From: an uncultured bacterium
Lineage (GTDB): Bacteria; Armatimonadota; UBA5829
NCBI GenBank assembly: GCA_938074205.1
Contig: CALJES010000003.1
Span: 248,001 to 312,000 of the forward strand
Direction: 5' to 3'
Length of the DNA stretch: 64,000 nt
Shown: piece after piece, positions 16,316-25,446 of the stretch
Numbering within the stretch: position 1 is the stretch's first letter
Layout: every line of letters starts with the position of its first letter
Translations under genes and position numbers: made by a program
Notes under the pieces: model-generated
The model's input: the letters and a program-made list of their open reading frames with translations, nothing else
Database searches by the model: none
Told to the model about the DNA's origin: nothing

Positions 16316-17341
16316 CTAACTAATCTGCGGATTCCACCACTTATTCTCGAAAGCGCTGTCTAACTGGGCAGGGCTAGGGTTCTCGCCAAGGTTTTCCAGC
16401 GAATTGCGCTTAATTTCGCCGATAAAAGCAATCTGTGTAGTTTCTGGTCCGGCCGGTGTTATTATGCACCTCACAACCACGTTGCGCACTTCCCTGTTCG
16501 CCGTACAGGCGGTGCGAGCAATCCGCCAAGCATACTCCAGAACCTTCATTCTCGTTAATCCCGACGTTGGGGAGTAAAGTAAGGAAAACGTTATAATTGC
16601 CGACCCATTTCGCGGATCCGCAATTACATCGTCGACAACCGCGCCAGTTCCACCCAGCGTCGAAGTCTCCGCTAACCGCGCCTTCAGAGCGGATTCGCCT
16701 GCTGTTCTGCTCGACAACGGCGCTGCTGGTTGCGCAGTAAACGGAGTGGTGGGAGTGACTCCTGTGCTTGTAGGCGGTGTGAGCGGTGTGGTGGGTTGAG
16801 TGGCAGGTGTCCTGATCTGCGTTTTTCTGCTCGCTGAACCCGCTTTGATCTTGTGCTCTGTTCGAGGCTGATTGGACCTTACGGCCCAAGAAGTGATGAG
16901 CGCAGTCAAAACTACTAGAAAAAGCGCTGCTGCCCCCAGCAGGCTAATTTGTCGTCTGGGTAGCAAACGTATCGCTGACACGGTTGAGTAATTCGTGATT
17001 CGATTCAGCTTGCTTCTGATCACTGGATCGTCCGAGCCTAAGTCCAGAGCTGTACGATACCACATCTCAGCTTCTTCGATGTCTCCGCGCTGCTCGTGTA
17101 TTGAGCCCAATAGATAAGCCGCTTCTGGGTTGCTCGAGTCGAGTTCTAGGGCGCGTGTAGCCTCTGCGATTGCTGCATCCCATTCCCGCCGACTGCGATG
17201 CAGGTTCGATAAGGCAAGAAGCGCGGCTATTTGTCGACTAACGTCTTCGGCTTTGTTGTCTTCGTTGAGTTCCTTGCCGCATTTTGGGCAGAATCTGGCA
17301 TCTTTCTCCAGAATGATTCTGCAATCTTCACAGCGACGCAT
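16316..17341 (-). CDS. Zinc-ribbon/TPR membrane protein
   Basis: 341 residues. N-terminal double zinc knuckle (RRCEDC and FCPKCGKEL, C-x2-C-x14-C-x2-C), then two to three TPR units (about 35-115). Next come a single transmembrane helix (LGAAALFLVVLTALITSWAV), a long Thr/Pro/Ala linker and a C-terminal domain of about 120 residues outside the membrane. I chose the second ATG (17341), which has GAGG 7 bases upstream; the first, at 17347, is the alternative. Unknown function; the zinc ribbon plus TPR suggests a membrane-anchored assembly or signalling factor. It follows folD on the same strand after 113 bases. Confidence 0.75.
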   Translation of the reverse strand: MRRCEDCRIILEKDARFCPKCGKELNEDNKAEDVSRQIAALLALSNLHRSRREWDAAIAEATRALELDSSNPEAAYLLGSIHEQRGDIEEAEMWYRTALDLGSDDPVIRSKLNRITNYSTVSAIRLLPRRQISLLGAAALFLVVLTALITSWAVRSNQPRTEHKIKAGSASRKTQIRTPATQPTTPLTPPTSTGVTPTTPFTAQPAAPLSSRTAGESALKARLAETSTLGGTGAVVDDVIADPRNGSAIITFSLLYSPTSGLTRMKVLEYAWRIARTACTANREVRNVVVRCIITPAGPETTQIAFIGEIKRNSLENLGENPSPAQLDSAFENKWWNPQIS

Positions 17342-17460
17342 GGTCATGCCTCACATGTTGTAAACACGCCTGGTGGTCGAATGCACCTTGCTCTTTAAAT
17401 TCTTGTTTCTTCGCATCCAGCGACATCCCATCTAGAGCAATCGTTGGTACAACTCGTTGG

Positions 17461-18327
17461 CTAGACATTTGCGGCGCCGTACTTTTTGGCAGCTTTGACC
17501 GTCTGTTTGAGGAGCATTGCAATAGTCATCGGACCGACTCCTCCGGGGACGGGGGTTATCCAGCTGGCCTTCTGCGCGGCAGTTTCGTACTCTACATCAC
17601 CGACGTCCTTGTCCCTCCCCTCAACCTTGTTGTAGCCTGCATCCACAACGACTGCACCTGGCTTTATCCACTCGCCCTTTATAAACTCAGGTTTTCCCAA
17701 CGCTGCTACCAATATATCTGCTCGGCCGACTACGGACGGCAGATCCTGGGTCCTGGAGTGGCAGACAGTGACGGTGGCATGCCGCTCGAGTAGAGCCAGA
17801 GCTGCAGGCTTGCCGAGAATTATGCTTCGGCCAACCACAACTGCCTCTTTGCCCTTTATCTCGATCCCATAGTGCTCCAAGAGTGTTACTATACCTAGGG
17901 GGGTGCAAGCAACGAAGTCAGCTGTTCCTAGGACTAGCCTGCCCAGGCTTAAAGCGCTTATGCCGTCAACGTCCTTCTCCACTGCTACCGTTGAGAGTAT
18001 ATCCAACTCGTCAAGATGCTTTGGCACGGGATGTTGTACTAGGATGCCATGGACTGTCGGATCCTCATTGAGAGTTCGTATTACGTCCTTTACTGCCTGC
18101 TGGGTGCTATCGCCAGGGAGTTCTATCAGATCGCTGATCATACCTGCAGCTTCACAAGCTTTTTTCTTCATTCTGGTGTACGTAACTGATGCGGGGTCAT
18201 CTCCTACCAAAATCACCGATAACCTGGGCGTTATATTGTGTTCTGCCTTCAGGTGCTCGACTTCTTGAGCAACTTCAGCACGAATCTGCTTAGCAAGTGT
18301 AGCCCCGTCAAGTATCTGTGCTGCCAA
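17461..18327 (-). CDS. folD: Methylene-tetrahydrofolate dehydrogenase / methenyl-tetrahydrofolate cyclohydrolase
   Basis: 288 residues, the usual FolD length. Motifs: YTRMKKKACEAAGM near 52 (with the catalytic lysine), EKDVDGISALSLGRL near 120, VVGRSIILGKPAALALL near 163, and PGGVGPMTIAMLL near the C-terminus. It interconverts methylene-, methenyl- and formyl-tetrahydrofolate using NADP. TTG start at 18327 with GAGGAGG about 7 bases upstream. Lies 12 bases after nusB in the efp-acc-nusB-folD run. Confidence 0.97.
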   Translation of the reverse strand: MAAQILDGATLAKQIRAEVAQEVEHLKAEHNITPRLSVILVGDDPASVTYTRMKKKACEAAGMISDLIELPGDSTQQAVKDVIRTLNEDPTVHGILVQHPVPKHLDELDILSTVAVEKDVDGISALSLGRLVLGTADFVACTPLGIVTLLEHYGIEIKGKEAVVVGRSIILGKPAALALLERHATVTVCHSRTQDLPSVVGRADILVAALGKPEFIKGEWIKPGAVVVDAGYNKVEGRDKDVGDVEYETAAQKASWITPVPGGVGPMTIAMLLKQTVKAAKKYGAANV

Positions 18328-18339
18328 CTTTTTCCTCCT

Positions 18340-18789
18340 CTAACTGTTCTCTACAGAGAGCTTTTTCTTTTTTATATATGCTGCCAAGACGCCGTTTACG
18401 AACCGGCCAGAATCGGCCGTGGAATACTTCTTTGCTAACTCAATCGCCTCGTCTATCGCGACTACAGGCGGCACTGAGTTTACGTGAGAAATCTCGTAAA
18501 TTGCTATGCGCAGGATATTTCGATCTACAGCTGGCTGCCGGTCGAGAGGCCATTCTTCAGCTATGCACTCGATGTGGTAATCGATTTCACCAAGGTGTTC
18601 TTTCACACCACGCGCAAGCATCTGTGCATAGTCCTTTGCTGACTCGATACGCTGATCATCGCCCAGTCGGCTTAAGTCTGCATGCTCAAGAGCGGTTTCC
18701 AGTGCCTCTTCAAAAGGGAGCTTAGCGGAGTCCCATTGGTATAGCACGTTCAAAGCAATCTCTCGAGCTGCTCTTCTAGCGGTTCTCAT
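18340..18789 (-). CDS. nusB: Transcription antitermination factor NusB
   Basis: 149 residues, matching the family. [17 protein letters not shown] at the N-terminus and [32 protein letters not shown] in two adjacent helices are the NusB fold; it binds boxA RNA with NusE (S10) in rRNA antitermination. The ATGA overlap with accC at 18786-18789 suggests translational coupling. folD follows 12 bases later. Confidence 0.96.
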   Translation of the reverse strand: MRTARRAAREIALNVLYQWDSAKLPFEEALETALEHADLSRLGDDQRIESAKDYAQMLARGVKEHLGEIDYHIECIAEEWPLDRQPAVDRNILRIAIYEISHVNSVPPVVAIDEAIELAKKYSTADSGRFVNGVLAAYIKKKKLSVENS

Positions 18790-20135
18790 CCTCCAGCAGC
18801 CATTCGCCTTGGAATAAAGCTCGTCGAGAGCTCCCCGTTTCGGAAATAAGGATTAGAGACAATTTTCTTTTGGTAGTCGATGTTGGTCTTGATTCCTTCT
18901 ATCTCGAACTCGGAGAGACATCTCATCATTCGCGATATAGCTTCATCTCGGGTTTTTCCCCAAACGATGAGCTTCGCCAGCATAGCGTCGTAGTAAGGTG
19001 GAACTTGGTAGCCGGCGTAGATATGAGTGTCAACCCGAACTCCTATTCCACCCGGCAAGACTAGATGCGAGATTGTTCCAACTGATGGGGCAAAATTTGC
19101 ATCCGGGTCCTCAGCAATTATCCGGCATTCGATTGAGTGTCCGTTTATTTGTACGTCCTTCTGGGAAATACTAAGCTTTTCTCCGGCAGCTATCCGCAAT
19201 TGTTCCTTTACGATGTCGACTCCAGTCACGAACTCTGTTACCGGGTGCTCAACCTGGATGCGCGTATTCATCTCCATGAAATAGAAGTTACCATTCTTAT
19301 CAAGAAGAAATTCTACGGTCCCGGCACTCACATATGCAACGGCTTTCGCCAACTTAATCGCAGCTTCGCCCATTTTCTTTCTGATCGTCGGCGTGACCGC
19401 GACCGATGGCGATTCTTCAACGAGTTTCTGGTGTCGGCGCTGGATCGAGCACTCTCTTTCTCCTAAGTGTACGTAGTTACCGTGCTCATCCCCGATTATC
19501 TGTATTTCAATGTGGCGGGGTTCCTCTATTTCCTTTTCAATATAGAGCTCACCATTTCCAAATGCTGCTTCAGCTTCCACTTGTGCTACTTTCAGGGTGC
19601 CAACGAGTTCCTCTTGGCTGTGAACAACCCGAATACCCCGGCCTCCTCCGCCTGCAGTAGCTTTTAAACGCACCGGGTATCCTATTTTCGAAGCCACTTT
19701 TATAGCTTCTTGTTCACTTTTAACAGTACCTTTGCTTCCAGGTATGACAGGAACTCCGGCTTTTGCTGCGGTTTCCTTGGCTTGAGCCTTATCACCCATA
19801 AGTTCGATTGCATCTGGCTTGGGTCCGATGAACTTCAAATTGCAGGCTTCGCACGCTTCCGCAAAACTTGCCTGTTCGGAGAAATAAGCGTAACCAGGGT
19901 GGATTGCCTCCGCACCAGTTATGATTGCGGCAGAAATAATGTTTGGCATGTTCAGATAGCTATCCTTGCTTGGTGGTGGACCAACGCATACAGCCTCGTC
20001 GGCAAGCCTGACGTGCAGAGAGTCGCGATCCGCCTCGGAGTAGATCGCAACGGTAGCGATCCCCATCTCCTTACAAGCTCGTATCACCCTTATAGCTATT
20101 TCGCCTCGGTTGGCTACCAGTATTTTCTTGAACAA
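18786..20135 (-). CDS. accC: Acetyl-CoA carboxylase, biotin carboxylase subunit
   Basis: 449 residues from the TTG at 20135, exactly the usual AccC length. The frame extends upstream to 20249 but the extra 38 residues are not conserved. GGGGG lies 7 bases before the TTG, and the N-terminus then reads [20 protein letters not shown]. The ATP-grasp loop [28 protein letters not shown], and the C-terminal biotin carboxylase domain ([13 protein letters not shown]) are intact. It carboxylates biotin on BCCP in fatty acid synthesis. Unusually, a pilin-like gene separates it from accB. Confidence 0.97.
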   Translation of the reverse strand: MFKKILVANRGEIAIRVIRACKEMGIATVAIYSEADRDSLHVRLADEAVCVGPPPSKDSYLNMPNIISAAIITGAEAIHPGYAYFSEQASFAEACEACNLKFIGPKPDAIELMGDKAQAKETAAKAGVPVIPGSKGTVKSEQEAIKVASKIGYPVRLKATAGGGGRGIRVVHSQEELVGTLKVAQVEAEAAFGNGELYIEKEIEEPRHIEIQIIGDEHGNYVHLGERECSIQRRHQKLVEESPSVAVTPTIRKKMGEAAIKLAKAVAYVSAGTVEFLLDKNGNFYFMEMNTRIQVEHPVTEFVTGVDIVKEQLRIAAGEKLSISQKDVQINGHSIECRIIAEDPDANFAPSVGTISHLVLPGGIGVRVDTHIYAGYQVPPYYDAMLAKLIVWGKTRDEAISRMMRCLSEFEIEGIKTNIDYQKKIVSNPYFRNGELSTSFIPRRMAAGG

Positions 20136-20224
20136 ATCTGGAACCCCCAGTAGTTGTATTTGTGACAAGCAGTTATTATTTCTAACAGCACACCACCTTA
20201 CGGCAGCTTTATTATGCAGTTTGC

Positions 20225-20623
20225 TCAGTAGCTGGGGTGTGTTTGACACACTACTTTACCGGTCGCTGGATCGTACGAATAAGGTTGATGGGTTACCGGG
20301 CAAGTAAAGAATTCGGAAGATACACCCAGTCCTATATCATTCAAGGAAGCTGGATTTGCTTCCGTAGCATTAGTAGCTTTGTAAGTCTCTATGCCTTTTC
20401 TGATTTGGTCGAGCCTCTGCTTACACTCGGCAGCTTTGGCTGTTTCTATGGATTTTCCCACTACAGTTCGCTTTGTGCTCGACTGATCGAGTAGGGGACT
20501 TTCCGATTCTACGGAGCTCAGTCCACCGCCCCTTGTGAAGATGAAAACCGCTGCGATCAGCACAATTGCAGCCGCTGCTAGGATTCCGACAAGTGTCCAG
20601 TTTCCACGTTTGTCCAGTTTCAT
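20225..20623 (-). CDS. Membrane-anchored pilin-like / prepilin C-terminal-domain protein
   Basis: 132 residues. One N-terminal membrane helix ([21 protein letters not shown], residues 9-29), then a 90-residue exported domain with [19 protein letters not shown] near the C-terminus. That segment resembles the C-terminal disulfide region of type II pseudopilins. No canonical prepilin peptidase site is evident (no G/A-F-T-L-E), so the role is open. ATGA overlap with accB (20620-20623) indicates coupled translation. Sitting inside accB-accC is odd. Confidence 0.7.
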   Translation of the reverse strand: MKLDKRGNWTLVGILAAAAIVLIAAVFIFTRGGGLSSVESESPLLDQSSTKRTVVGKSIETAKAAECKQRLDQIRKGIETYKATNATEANPASLNDIGLGVSSEFFTCPVTHQPYSYDPATGKVVCQTHPSY

Positions 20624-21024
20624 TCTTGCATCACCTCGATTTTGTAAAGCGGCTGCCCATATTCCACGGGTGCGCCGTCCTCGACCAACACTTCTCGAAC
20701 TATGCCTGAAAATTGCGAGACAACATCATTCAAGAGCTTCATAGACTCGATTGCGCCCACCACGGTCCCAATCTCGATCTGTGCTCCCGGCTGAACTATA
20801 TTGTCCGCTGTGTGAAAGATTCCGACCATAGGAGCAACTATGAATTGCTCTCTTGGCGACTTGCCTTCCTTTGCTGCGCTTCGAGGAACACTCTTTGCCT
20901 GTTTTGGGGGAGGTGTTGAGCCCTTCTTGATCTGCACACTGAACCCACCCTTGCGCACGCTTAGTTCTTGGCAAGAAGAGCCTTCTAGTGTCTTGATCAA
21001 CTCTTCGATCTTTGCTATGTCCAA
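20620..21024 (-). CDS. accB: Biotin carboxyl carrier protein of acetyl-CoA carboxylase
   Basis: 134 residues. The biotinyl domain holds VGAIESMKLLNDV, with the biotinylated Lys in SMK, and the N-terminal part (IAKIEELIKTLEGSSCQEL) is typical of BCCP. Linker KKGSTPPPKQAKS is short and basic/Pro-rich. TTG start at 21024, 5 bases after the preceding stop. An ATGA overlap joins it to the pilin-like gene, and accC follows that. Carries the carboxyl group for malonyl-CoA synthesis. Confidence 0.95.
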   Translation of the reverse strand: MDIAKIEELIKTLEGSSCQELSVRKGGFSVQIKKGSTPPPKQAKSVPRSAAKEGKSPREQFIVAPMVGIFHTADNIVQPGAQIEIGTVVGAIESMKLLNDVVSQFSGIVREVLVEDGAPVEYGQPLYKIEVMQE

Positions 21025-21029
21025 TTTTT

Positions 21030-22133
21030 CTATACCTGCAGTTCAAAGACTAGATATTCAAGAGCTTTTAGTGAATAGCTTATTGCGATTATCGTAAGCC
21101 ACACGATTGCCAAGAATGTGAGTACTCCGATATCGCTACCCCCGCCGGTTCCAGCTTCTTTAGATTGATATGTTAGGAAACTCAAGAAACGATCGGTCTT
21201 AGCCAGATTTTGGCCCACAACTTCACTTACGCCCTCGTAATAGTGGTAAACCAAAAACAGAACCGCCAGAAATACCATAGGACTCAAAAGACGATACTTC
21301 TGCCTCTGGTGCTCTGCGTATATGACACAATGCTTGCATCGCTGTCGCTTGATCTTGCTTGACAACTTGTCATTCTTATCTTGCCGACCAAATCCCAGTT
21401 GTTCGATTATTCCCTTCGCATGCACATTGTCTTTGCTTTCAGCAGTCATAGCCTTCAGGAGTGTGCGCTCGTCGCAATAACATCCGATTTTGATTCGCCA
21501 GCAGGACCTTTTCGCGGCAAAAGCAGGACACACTCGCCGAATGAACTCCCGGCAAAACTGCATATCCCAGCAGCTCGCAAGGATTCTGGGACTAACTTTT
21601 GTGATACCTTGTTGATCTTGGTTACTAGGTCTGTCCAGCTGCCTTCTGAATGTTTCTCCTGTCCATATCCGAAGAATCGCATCGCGCACAACTAGTATTA
21701 GACCAGGCAACAGCGCTACGCCACCTGTGGTGCGCACGGCAGTTACGATCTCCAGTCCCTGCGCGCTACCATTGGCTAGCTTGCCTTGTAAGAACCAGCC
21801 AAGCGCAGGTGGGCCTCCGAAATACAAAGCACCTCCCAACAGGGATAGTACCTGCCCCAAAATCTCTTCTTGTGGATATCTTATTACGAGGGAGGCGACC
21901 AAAATCACCCCTGAGATAACCAACACGCGCGTGGATAGCTCCACACTTCGCACAAGATATACCTTTTCCAGGCTGCCTGGGCTAAGCGGCACCTTCAGGT
22001 GTCCAGCAACCACAATGGCTACCAAGTACACAAACGAAACAGCTGCCGCCAAACCACCGAATTTTACCCCCAGGCTGGTCAGCTGGTCAATGAGCGCCGT
22101 AGCTTGACTCTTCGCGTGAGGACTTATCTTCAT
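21030..22133 (-). CDS. Multi-pass membrane protein with central Cys/His-rich region
   Basis: 367 residues. About four hydrophobic segments in the N-terminal half (for example VSFVYLVAIVVAGHL and VLVISGVILVASLVI) and two near the C-terminus (LLSPMVFLAVLFLVY, VLTFLAIVWLTIIAI). Between them is a charged loop with several Cys (FCREFIRRVCPAFAAKRSCW, and RCKHCVIYAEH). I do not recognise a family. It lies between efp and accB, 5 bases from accB, so it is in the same transcript. Possibly metal-binding; that is only suggested by the Cys/His pattern. Confidence 0.7.
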   Translation of the reverse strand: MKISPHAKSQATALIDQLTSLGVKFGGLAAAVSFVYLVAIVVAGHLKVPLSPGSLEKVYLVRSVELSTRVLVISGVILVASLVIRYPQEEILGQVLSLLGGALYFGGPPALGWFLQGKLANGSAQGLEIVTAVRTTGGVALLPGLILVVRDAILRIWTGETFRRQLDRPSNQDQQGITKVSPRILASCWDMQFCREFIRRVCPAFAAKRSCWRIKIGCYCDERTLLKAMTAESKDNVHAKGIIEQLGFGRQDKNDKLSSKIKRQRCKHCVIYAEHQRQKYRLLSPMVFLAVLFLVYHYYEGVSEVVGQNLAKTDRFLSFLTYQSKEAGTGGGSDIGVLTFLAIVWLTIIAISYSLKALEYLVFELQV

Positions 22134-22249
22134 GCCCGCAGAGTCCTTGGGGCGACTGAGCTTACTGTTTCGGAATCCGCCTAACGGTCTTTCGCCACAC
22201 GTAATCCATCAGCCGCATCTTATTTGCTTAACTGCCTGGCCATTTTATT

Positions 22250-22810
22250 TTAGTCCTTGCAGCGCTCCAGATACTCTCCTGTGCGCGTATCGACCTTCAC
22301 ACGGTCACCGACTTCTATGAAGAATGGTACCTGAATAACAGCTCCGGTCTCTAGCTTGGCGGGCTTACTTCCGCCCGAAACGGTATCTCCTCGAACGCCG
22401 GGGTCGGTTTCGGTAACGGTAGCTTCAATGGTTATAGGGAGCTCGATATTGATTATCTCGCCCCTATGCATTAGGGCGGTAACCTCGAGACCTTCCTTCA
22501 AAAACTTTATCCCATCTCCGATTTTATCTTTCGGAATAGGTATCATCTCGTAAGTCTCTGGGTCCATAAAGTAATAGTCGCCGTCTTGCTCGTAGCTGAA
22601 AGCCATGGGATGTCGCTCGAGAATAGCTTGCTCCATCCTCTCGCCAGCGCGCCAGGTCTTGTCGATCACGGCCCCCGTTCGAACGTTTCTCAGCTTGCTA
22701 CGCACAAACGCACCACCTTTGCCGGGCTTCACGTGCTGGAATTCTATAATGGTATATATTTCGTCATCTACAATTATTGATAGACCGTTTCTGAAATCGC
22801 TTGTATCCAT
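22250..22810 (-). CDS. efp: Translation elongation factor P
   Basis: 186 residues, the normal EF-P length. The N-terminal KOW-like loop HVKPGKGGAFVRSK carries the conserved lysine that is modified in many bacteria, and two OB domains follow; GDRVKVDTRTGEYLERCKD closes the protein. EF-P helps ribosomes through polyproline stretches; several secreted proteins here are Pro-rich. Its promoter (TATAAT at 22863-22858 on the minus strand) overlaps a 9-bp inverted repeat. Leads the run down to folD. Confidence 0.97.
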   Translation of the reverse strand: MDTSDFRNGLSIIVDDEIYTIIEFQHVKPGKGGAFVRSKLRNVRTGAVIDKTWRAGERMEQAILERHPMAFSYEQDGDYYFMDPETYEMIPIPKDKIGDGIKFLKEGLEVTALMHRGEIINIELPITIEATVTETDPGVRGDTVSGGSKPAKLETGAVIQVPFFIEVGDRVKVDTRTGEYLERCKD

Positions 22811-22851
22811 ACCTTCGTTGGAAATCCTCCGATTGTTATGAACAGGTGTAC

Positions 22852-22879
22852 GGTCGAATTATAGCATATCAATTCGACC
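22852..22879 (-). promoter_or_regulatory. efp promoter -10 inside a perfect inverted repeat
   Basis: GGTCGAATT (22852-22860) and AATTCGACC (22871-22879) are exact inverted copies 10 bases apart. Read on the minus strand the repeat contains TATAAT (22863-22858), with TTGCTG about 18 bases upstream. The start would fall near 22851, giving a leader of about 41 bases before efp. A dimeric repressor bound here would cover the -10 box. Confidence 0.55.
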
Positions 22880-22970
22880 CTCAGCAAACGCGAATCCGAG
22901 ATGTGGTACACATTATGAGGTTGCAGGTAAGCACAGAGGCTGTCTGCCAAAACTATACCCTCACATCCAG

Positions 22971-22999
22971 TTGTATTCCGCTGCCTGAGAGTCTATAAT
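22971..22999 (+). promoter_or_regulatory. Promoter of the lipoprotein gene
   Basis: TTGTAT at 22971-22976, a 17-base spacer and TATAAT at 22994-22999. Predicted start near 23006, 38 bases before the GTG at 23044. Confidence 0.72.
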
Positions 23000-23043
23000 G
23001 ATTTTGCTGGTCCTCGGAAAACTCGCTTCTAGGAGGAATGGCT

Positions 23044-23655
23044 GTGAGTCCCACAAAGCGAATTCACGCTGCACTAAGATCTTTGGTTGCCACGGTTGTG
23101 TTGGCTGGGGTGGTCTGGTTGGCGGGATGTGGCAAAAGCCAGGTAGAAATCAGCGGATCCGTGTCAAACAGCACGCCCACACCGAAGATCCCAGCGACCG
23201 GACCGGCCATATCCTCTAATCTGACCTTTGACCAACTGGCTTTCGAATCACCGGTGAAAAGGGTGAAGACAAAGAACGGCTTGGTGTTTTTGGAATTCGC
23301 TTACGCGGACAATGACGGAAAGGTGTACCAATGCCAGCTTCCAGAGGCTATGTCGAAAGGCGAATATCCACCCGAAGAGTGGATCCGCATATTCAATCTT
23401 TATCGGCTTCCTCAAGTAATAGCTCATAAGAGGGTAGTAAAGAAGGGTTCCCAAGCAATAGGTGACTTTCCGTTCATCTCGCCGAGACCTCAACAGGTCC
23501 AACAACCTTCTCAACCAGCAACGACCTCGCAACCTACGCAAGTTCCACCACTACCGCCACCTCCAATGCCTACGCAAACGCAACCTCAACCTGTGAATCC
23601 TCGAGCTGTTCCGAGTGTTGCGCCTCGGCCATTCATGCCGGAACCCGGAACATAG
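23044..23655 (+). CDS. Lipoprotein with Pro/Gln-rich tail
   Basis: 203 residues. Signal peptide ending in the lipobox LAGCGKS, with the acylated Cys near residue 30. A globular middle (LTFDQLAFESPVKRVKTKNG onward, about 60-130) is followed by a low-complexity Pro/Gln/Thr tail. GTG at 23044 has AGGAGG 7 bases upstream; the ATG at 23038 lies only one base after the Shine-Dalgarno. Own promoter at 22971-22999. Function unknown; Lnt in this window would acylate such a protein. Confidence 0.78.
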   Translation: MSPTKRIHAALRSLVATVVLAGVVWLAGCGKSQVEISGSVSNSTPTPKIPATGPAISSNLTFDQLAFESPVKRVKTKNGLVFLEFAYADNDGKVYQCQLPEAMSKGEYPPEEWIRIFNLYRLPQVIAHKRVVKKGSQAIGDFPFISPRPQQVQQPSQPATTSQPTQVPPLPPPPMPTQTQPQPVNPRAVPSVAPRPFMPEPGT

Positions 23656-23770
23656 TACGCGTGCTTGGTAACCATCTCACATACGAGCTTCACACGTGGA
23701 ACAACCTCTATGGGTTGTGATCAGCACCTTGCTAAAGGGAAAAGTGCATCAGTGGTGAGGTTGGTTTTTG

Positions 23771-24628
23771 ATGCCCGTTGCCGAAGCATGCTTCAAGCTA
23801 GCAGCATACTTAACTTGTGTCGGAATAGCTCTTGAATTTGCACATCGTTTATATTGGCATCTGAACAAGCGAGTTTTGGATCTCGCTATTTCATTGCTAA
23901 GCCGCGTCATCCTCAGTTCCGTTGTGGCTACGATTCCTCTCCTATCTGCGGTGGTGATCACCACAGGTTTCATACGCTACGTTGATAAGCGCTCTATCTC
24001 TGCTCTAGGACTGGCATACACGGGGGACTCGCTGACGAACGTGGCTTATGGGGCGTCGGTGGCTGTAGGTTGTGTCAGTTTCGCGTTTCTCGCAGCCATA
24101 TTGATGGGTTACATCGACATTCGACGCTCTAAGCTGACGGAGGATTACATTTCACATCTACCACTGTTTGTCGGCGGCATAATAGACTTCTTGGCAGGAT
24201 CAGTTTTTGAAGAAGTAATATTCCGAGGCTATGTGTTCTTCCTATTCTATGAAGCGGGCGGAGCACATCTGGCAATCATCGGATCCTCGGTTTTGTTCAC
24301 TGTTGCGCATGTTGTTAAACATCCTGGCGCGCCACTACTGTATGTGTTAAATGCTTTTGTTTTCGGAATGATTGCAGCCGCGGCAAGATACTTTACAGGG
24401 ACGCTCTGGCTACCCGTAGGATTACATTTCGGATGGAATGTCGTATCGGGGCCAATATTTGGCCTCCCAGTTTTTGGCAAAGTGTACGAGCGGGGCATGG
24501 TTGTCAGTGAGGTTTCGGGACCAGAATGGTTGACGGGAGGCGCCCATTCTCTAGACGCCGGCTTCCTGGGAACCGCGGCGCTAACCTTGGCTGCAGTGGG
24601 CCTTATAGCAATCATACCTATTAGATAG
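23771..24628 (+). CDS. CPBP-family intramembrane metalloprotease
   Basis: 285 residues, about seven to eight membrane helices. Motif 1 is FEEVIFRGYVFF (the EE...R of CPBP/Rce1-type proteases), motif 2 is LFTVAHVVKH, and motif 3 is GLHFGWNVVSG. These supply the Glu and His residues of the active site in the membrane. Family members process prenylated or bacteriocin-like peptides, or act in signalling. TTG-ATG pair at 23768/23771; GAGG lies about 10 bases upstream, so I chose the ATG. Confidence 0.9.
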   Translation: MPVAEACFKLAAYLTCVGIALEFAHRLYWHLNKRVLDLAISLLSRVILSSVVATIPLLSAVVITTGFIRYVDKRSISALGLAYTGDSLTNVAYGASVAVGCVSFAFLAAILMGYIDIRRSKLTEDYISHLPLFVGGIIDFLAGSVFEEVIFRGYVFFLFYEAGGAHLAIIGSSVLFTVAHVVKHPGAPLLYVLNAFVFGMIAAAARYFTGTLWLPVGLHFGWNVVSGPIFGLPVFGKVYERGMVVSEVSGPEWLTGGAHSLDAGFLGTAALTLAAVGLIAIIPIR

Positions 24629-24706
24629 ATCGTGGGAGCCAATAATTTTAGCTTGGAGCGTAGCACTTTTCGCCAGCCAGCATTCGCGTGCACGGGAGGT
24701 TTGTAA

Positions 24707-24916
24707 GTGGTGAGATCATGCGAGTATTGGTGCACTGCAGACGACGAAGAGTGGTGTGACTTAATCAATAGTCAATGTACCTGTCACGGTTCAGCCTCAC
24801 GGTGTCCGCTAAGCAGCAAAGTCATTGAGGCTGCTTTACAGGAACATGAGCGAATGACCCACAAGTATTTTGCGATGCGCGCAAAGAGAATCCGAGAAGA
24901 TACTGAAGCTGCATAG
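24707..24916 (+). CDS. Small Cys-rich protein
   Basis: 69 residues with Cys at 5, 9, 17, 24, 26 and 33 (CEYWC, then WC, CTC and RC), followed by a basic/acidic helix-like C-terminal half with no Cys. GTG start at 24707 has GGAGG exactly 7 bases upstream, which strongly supports it as a real gene. Possible zinc or Fe-S binding; no family recognised. Next gene begins 87 bases later. Confidence 0.7.
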   Translation: MVRSCEYWCTADDEEWCDLINSQCTCHGSASRCPLSSKVIEAALQEHERMTHKYFAMRAKRIREDTEAA

Positions 24917-25003
24917 TTGCAGTTAGCCGATCTTCCCTTGCAATCGGCAAACACCTAAGAGTACAATCACTCCGCAGTCGTTATCGACTCAGGGGGCATA
25001 GTT

Positions 25004-25417
25004 ATGAAATCCTACACAAAGTACCTGTGGTTCAACACGCCGCACAAACGTCAATTAGTTAATATAACCGAGGAGTGTGAAAAGGCATTGGCGGAGAGCA
25101 GTATTGAGGAAGGGCTGATGCTTGTCTCTGCTATGCACATAACTGCTGGCGTTTGGGTGAACGACAACGAACCTGGAATTCACCAAGACGCAATGGAGCT
25201 CTTGGAACGTTTGGCGCCAGAAGGGCCAGATTATAACCACCACCGCACTGGTGAAGACAACGGCCACGCCCATCTCAAAAATCTACTGATGCACCACCAG
25301 GTCGTGCTTCCCATAACTGAGGGCCAACTGGACTTGGGACCATGGCAAAACATTTTCTACGCGGAGTTCGATGGTCAGCGTAGAAAGAGAGTTGTCATCA
25401 AGATAATCGGCGAATGA
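25004..25417 (+). CDS. YjbQ-family (UPF0047) protein
   Basis: 137 residues, the normal family length. Conserved [17 protein letters not shown] near 43, [19 protein letters not shown] near 86, and the terminal [17 protein letters not shown] are characteristic. Family members have been reported to have secondary thiamine-phosphate synthase activity. The His-rich core suggests a metal site. GGGGGC lies about 7 bases before the ATG. The family is certain; the cellular role is not. Confidence 0.92.
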   Translation: MKSYTKYLWFNTPHKRQLVNITEECEKALAESSIEEGLMLVSAMHITAGVWVNDNEPGIHQDAMELLERLAPEGPDYNHHRTGEDNGHAHLKNLLMHHQVVLPITEGQLDLGPWQNIFYAEFDGQRRKRVVIKIIGE

Positions 25418-25446
25418 AAAAGCAGAGGTTTGTCGTACAGGAGTTG

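Noticed and set aside
20136-20249. 38-residue N-terminal extension of AccC
   Set aside because: AccC has 449 residues from the TTG at 20135; the extension does not resemble the family and has no ribosome site.
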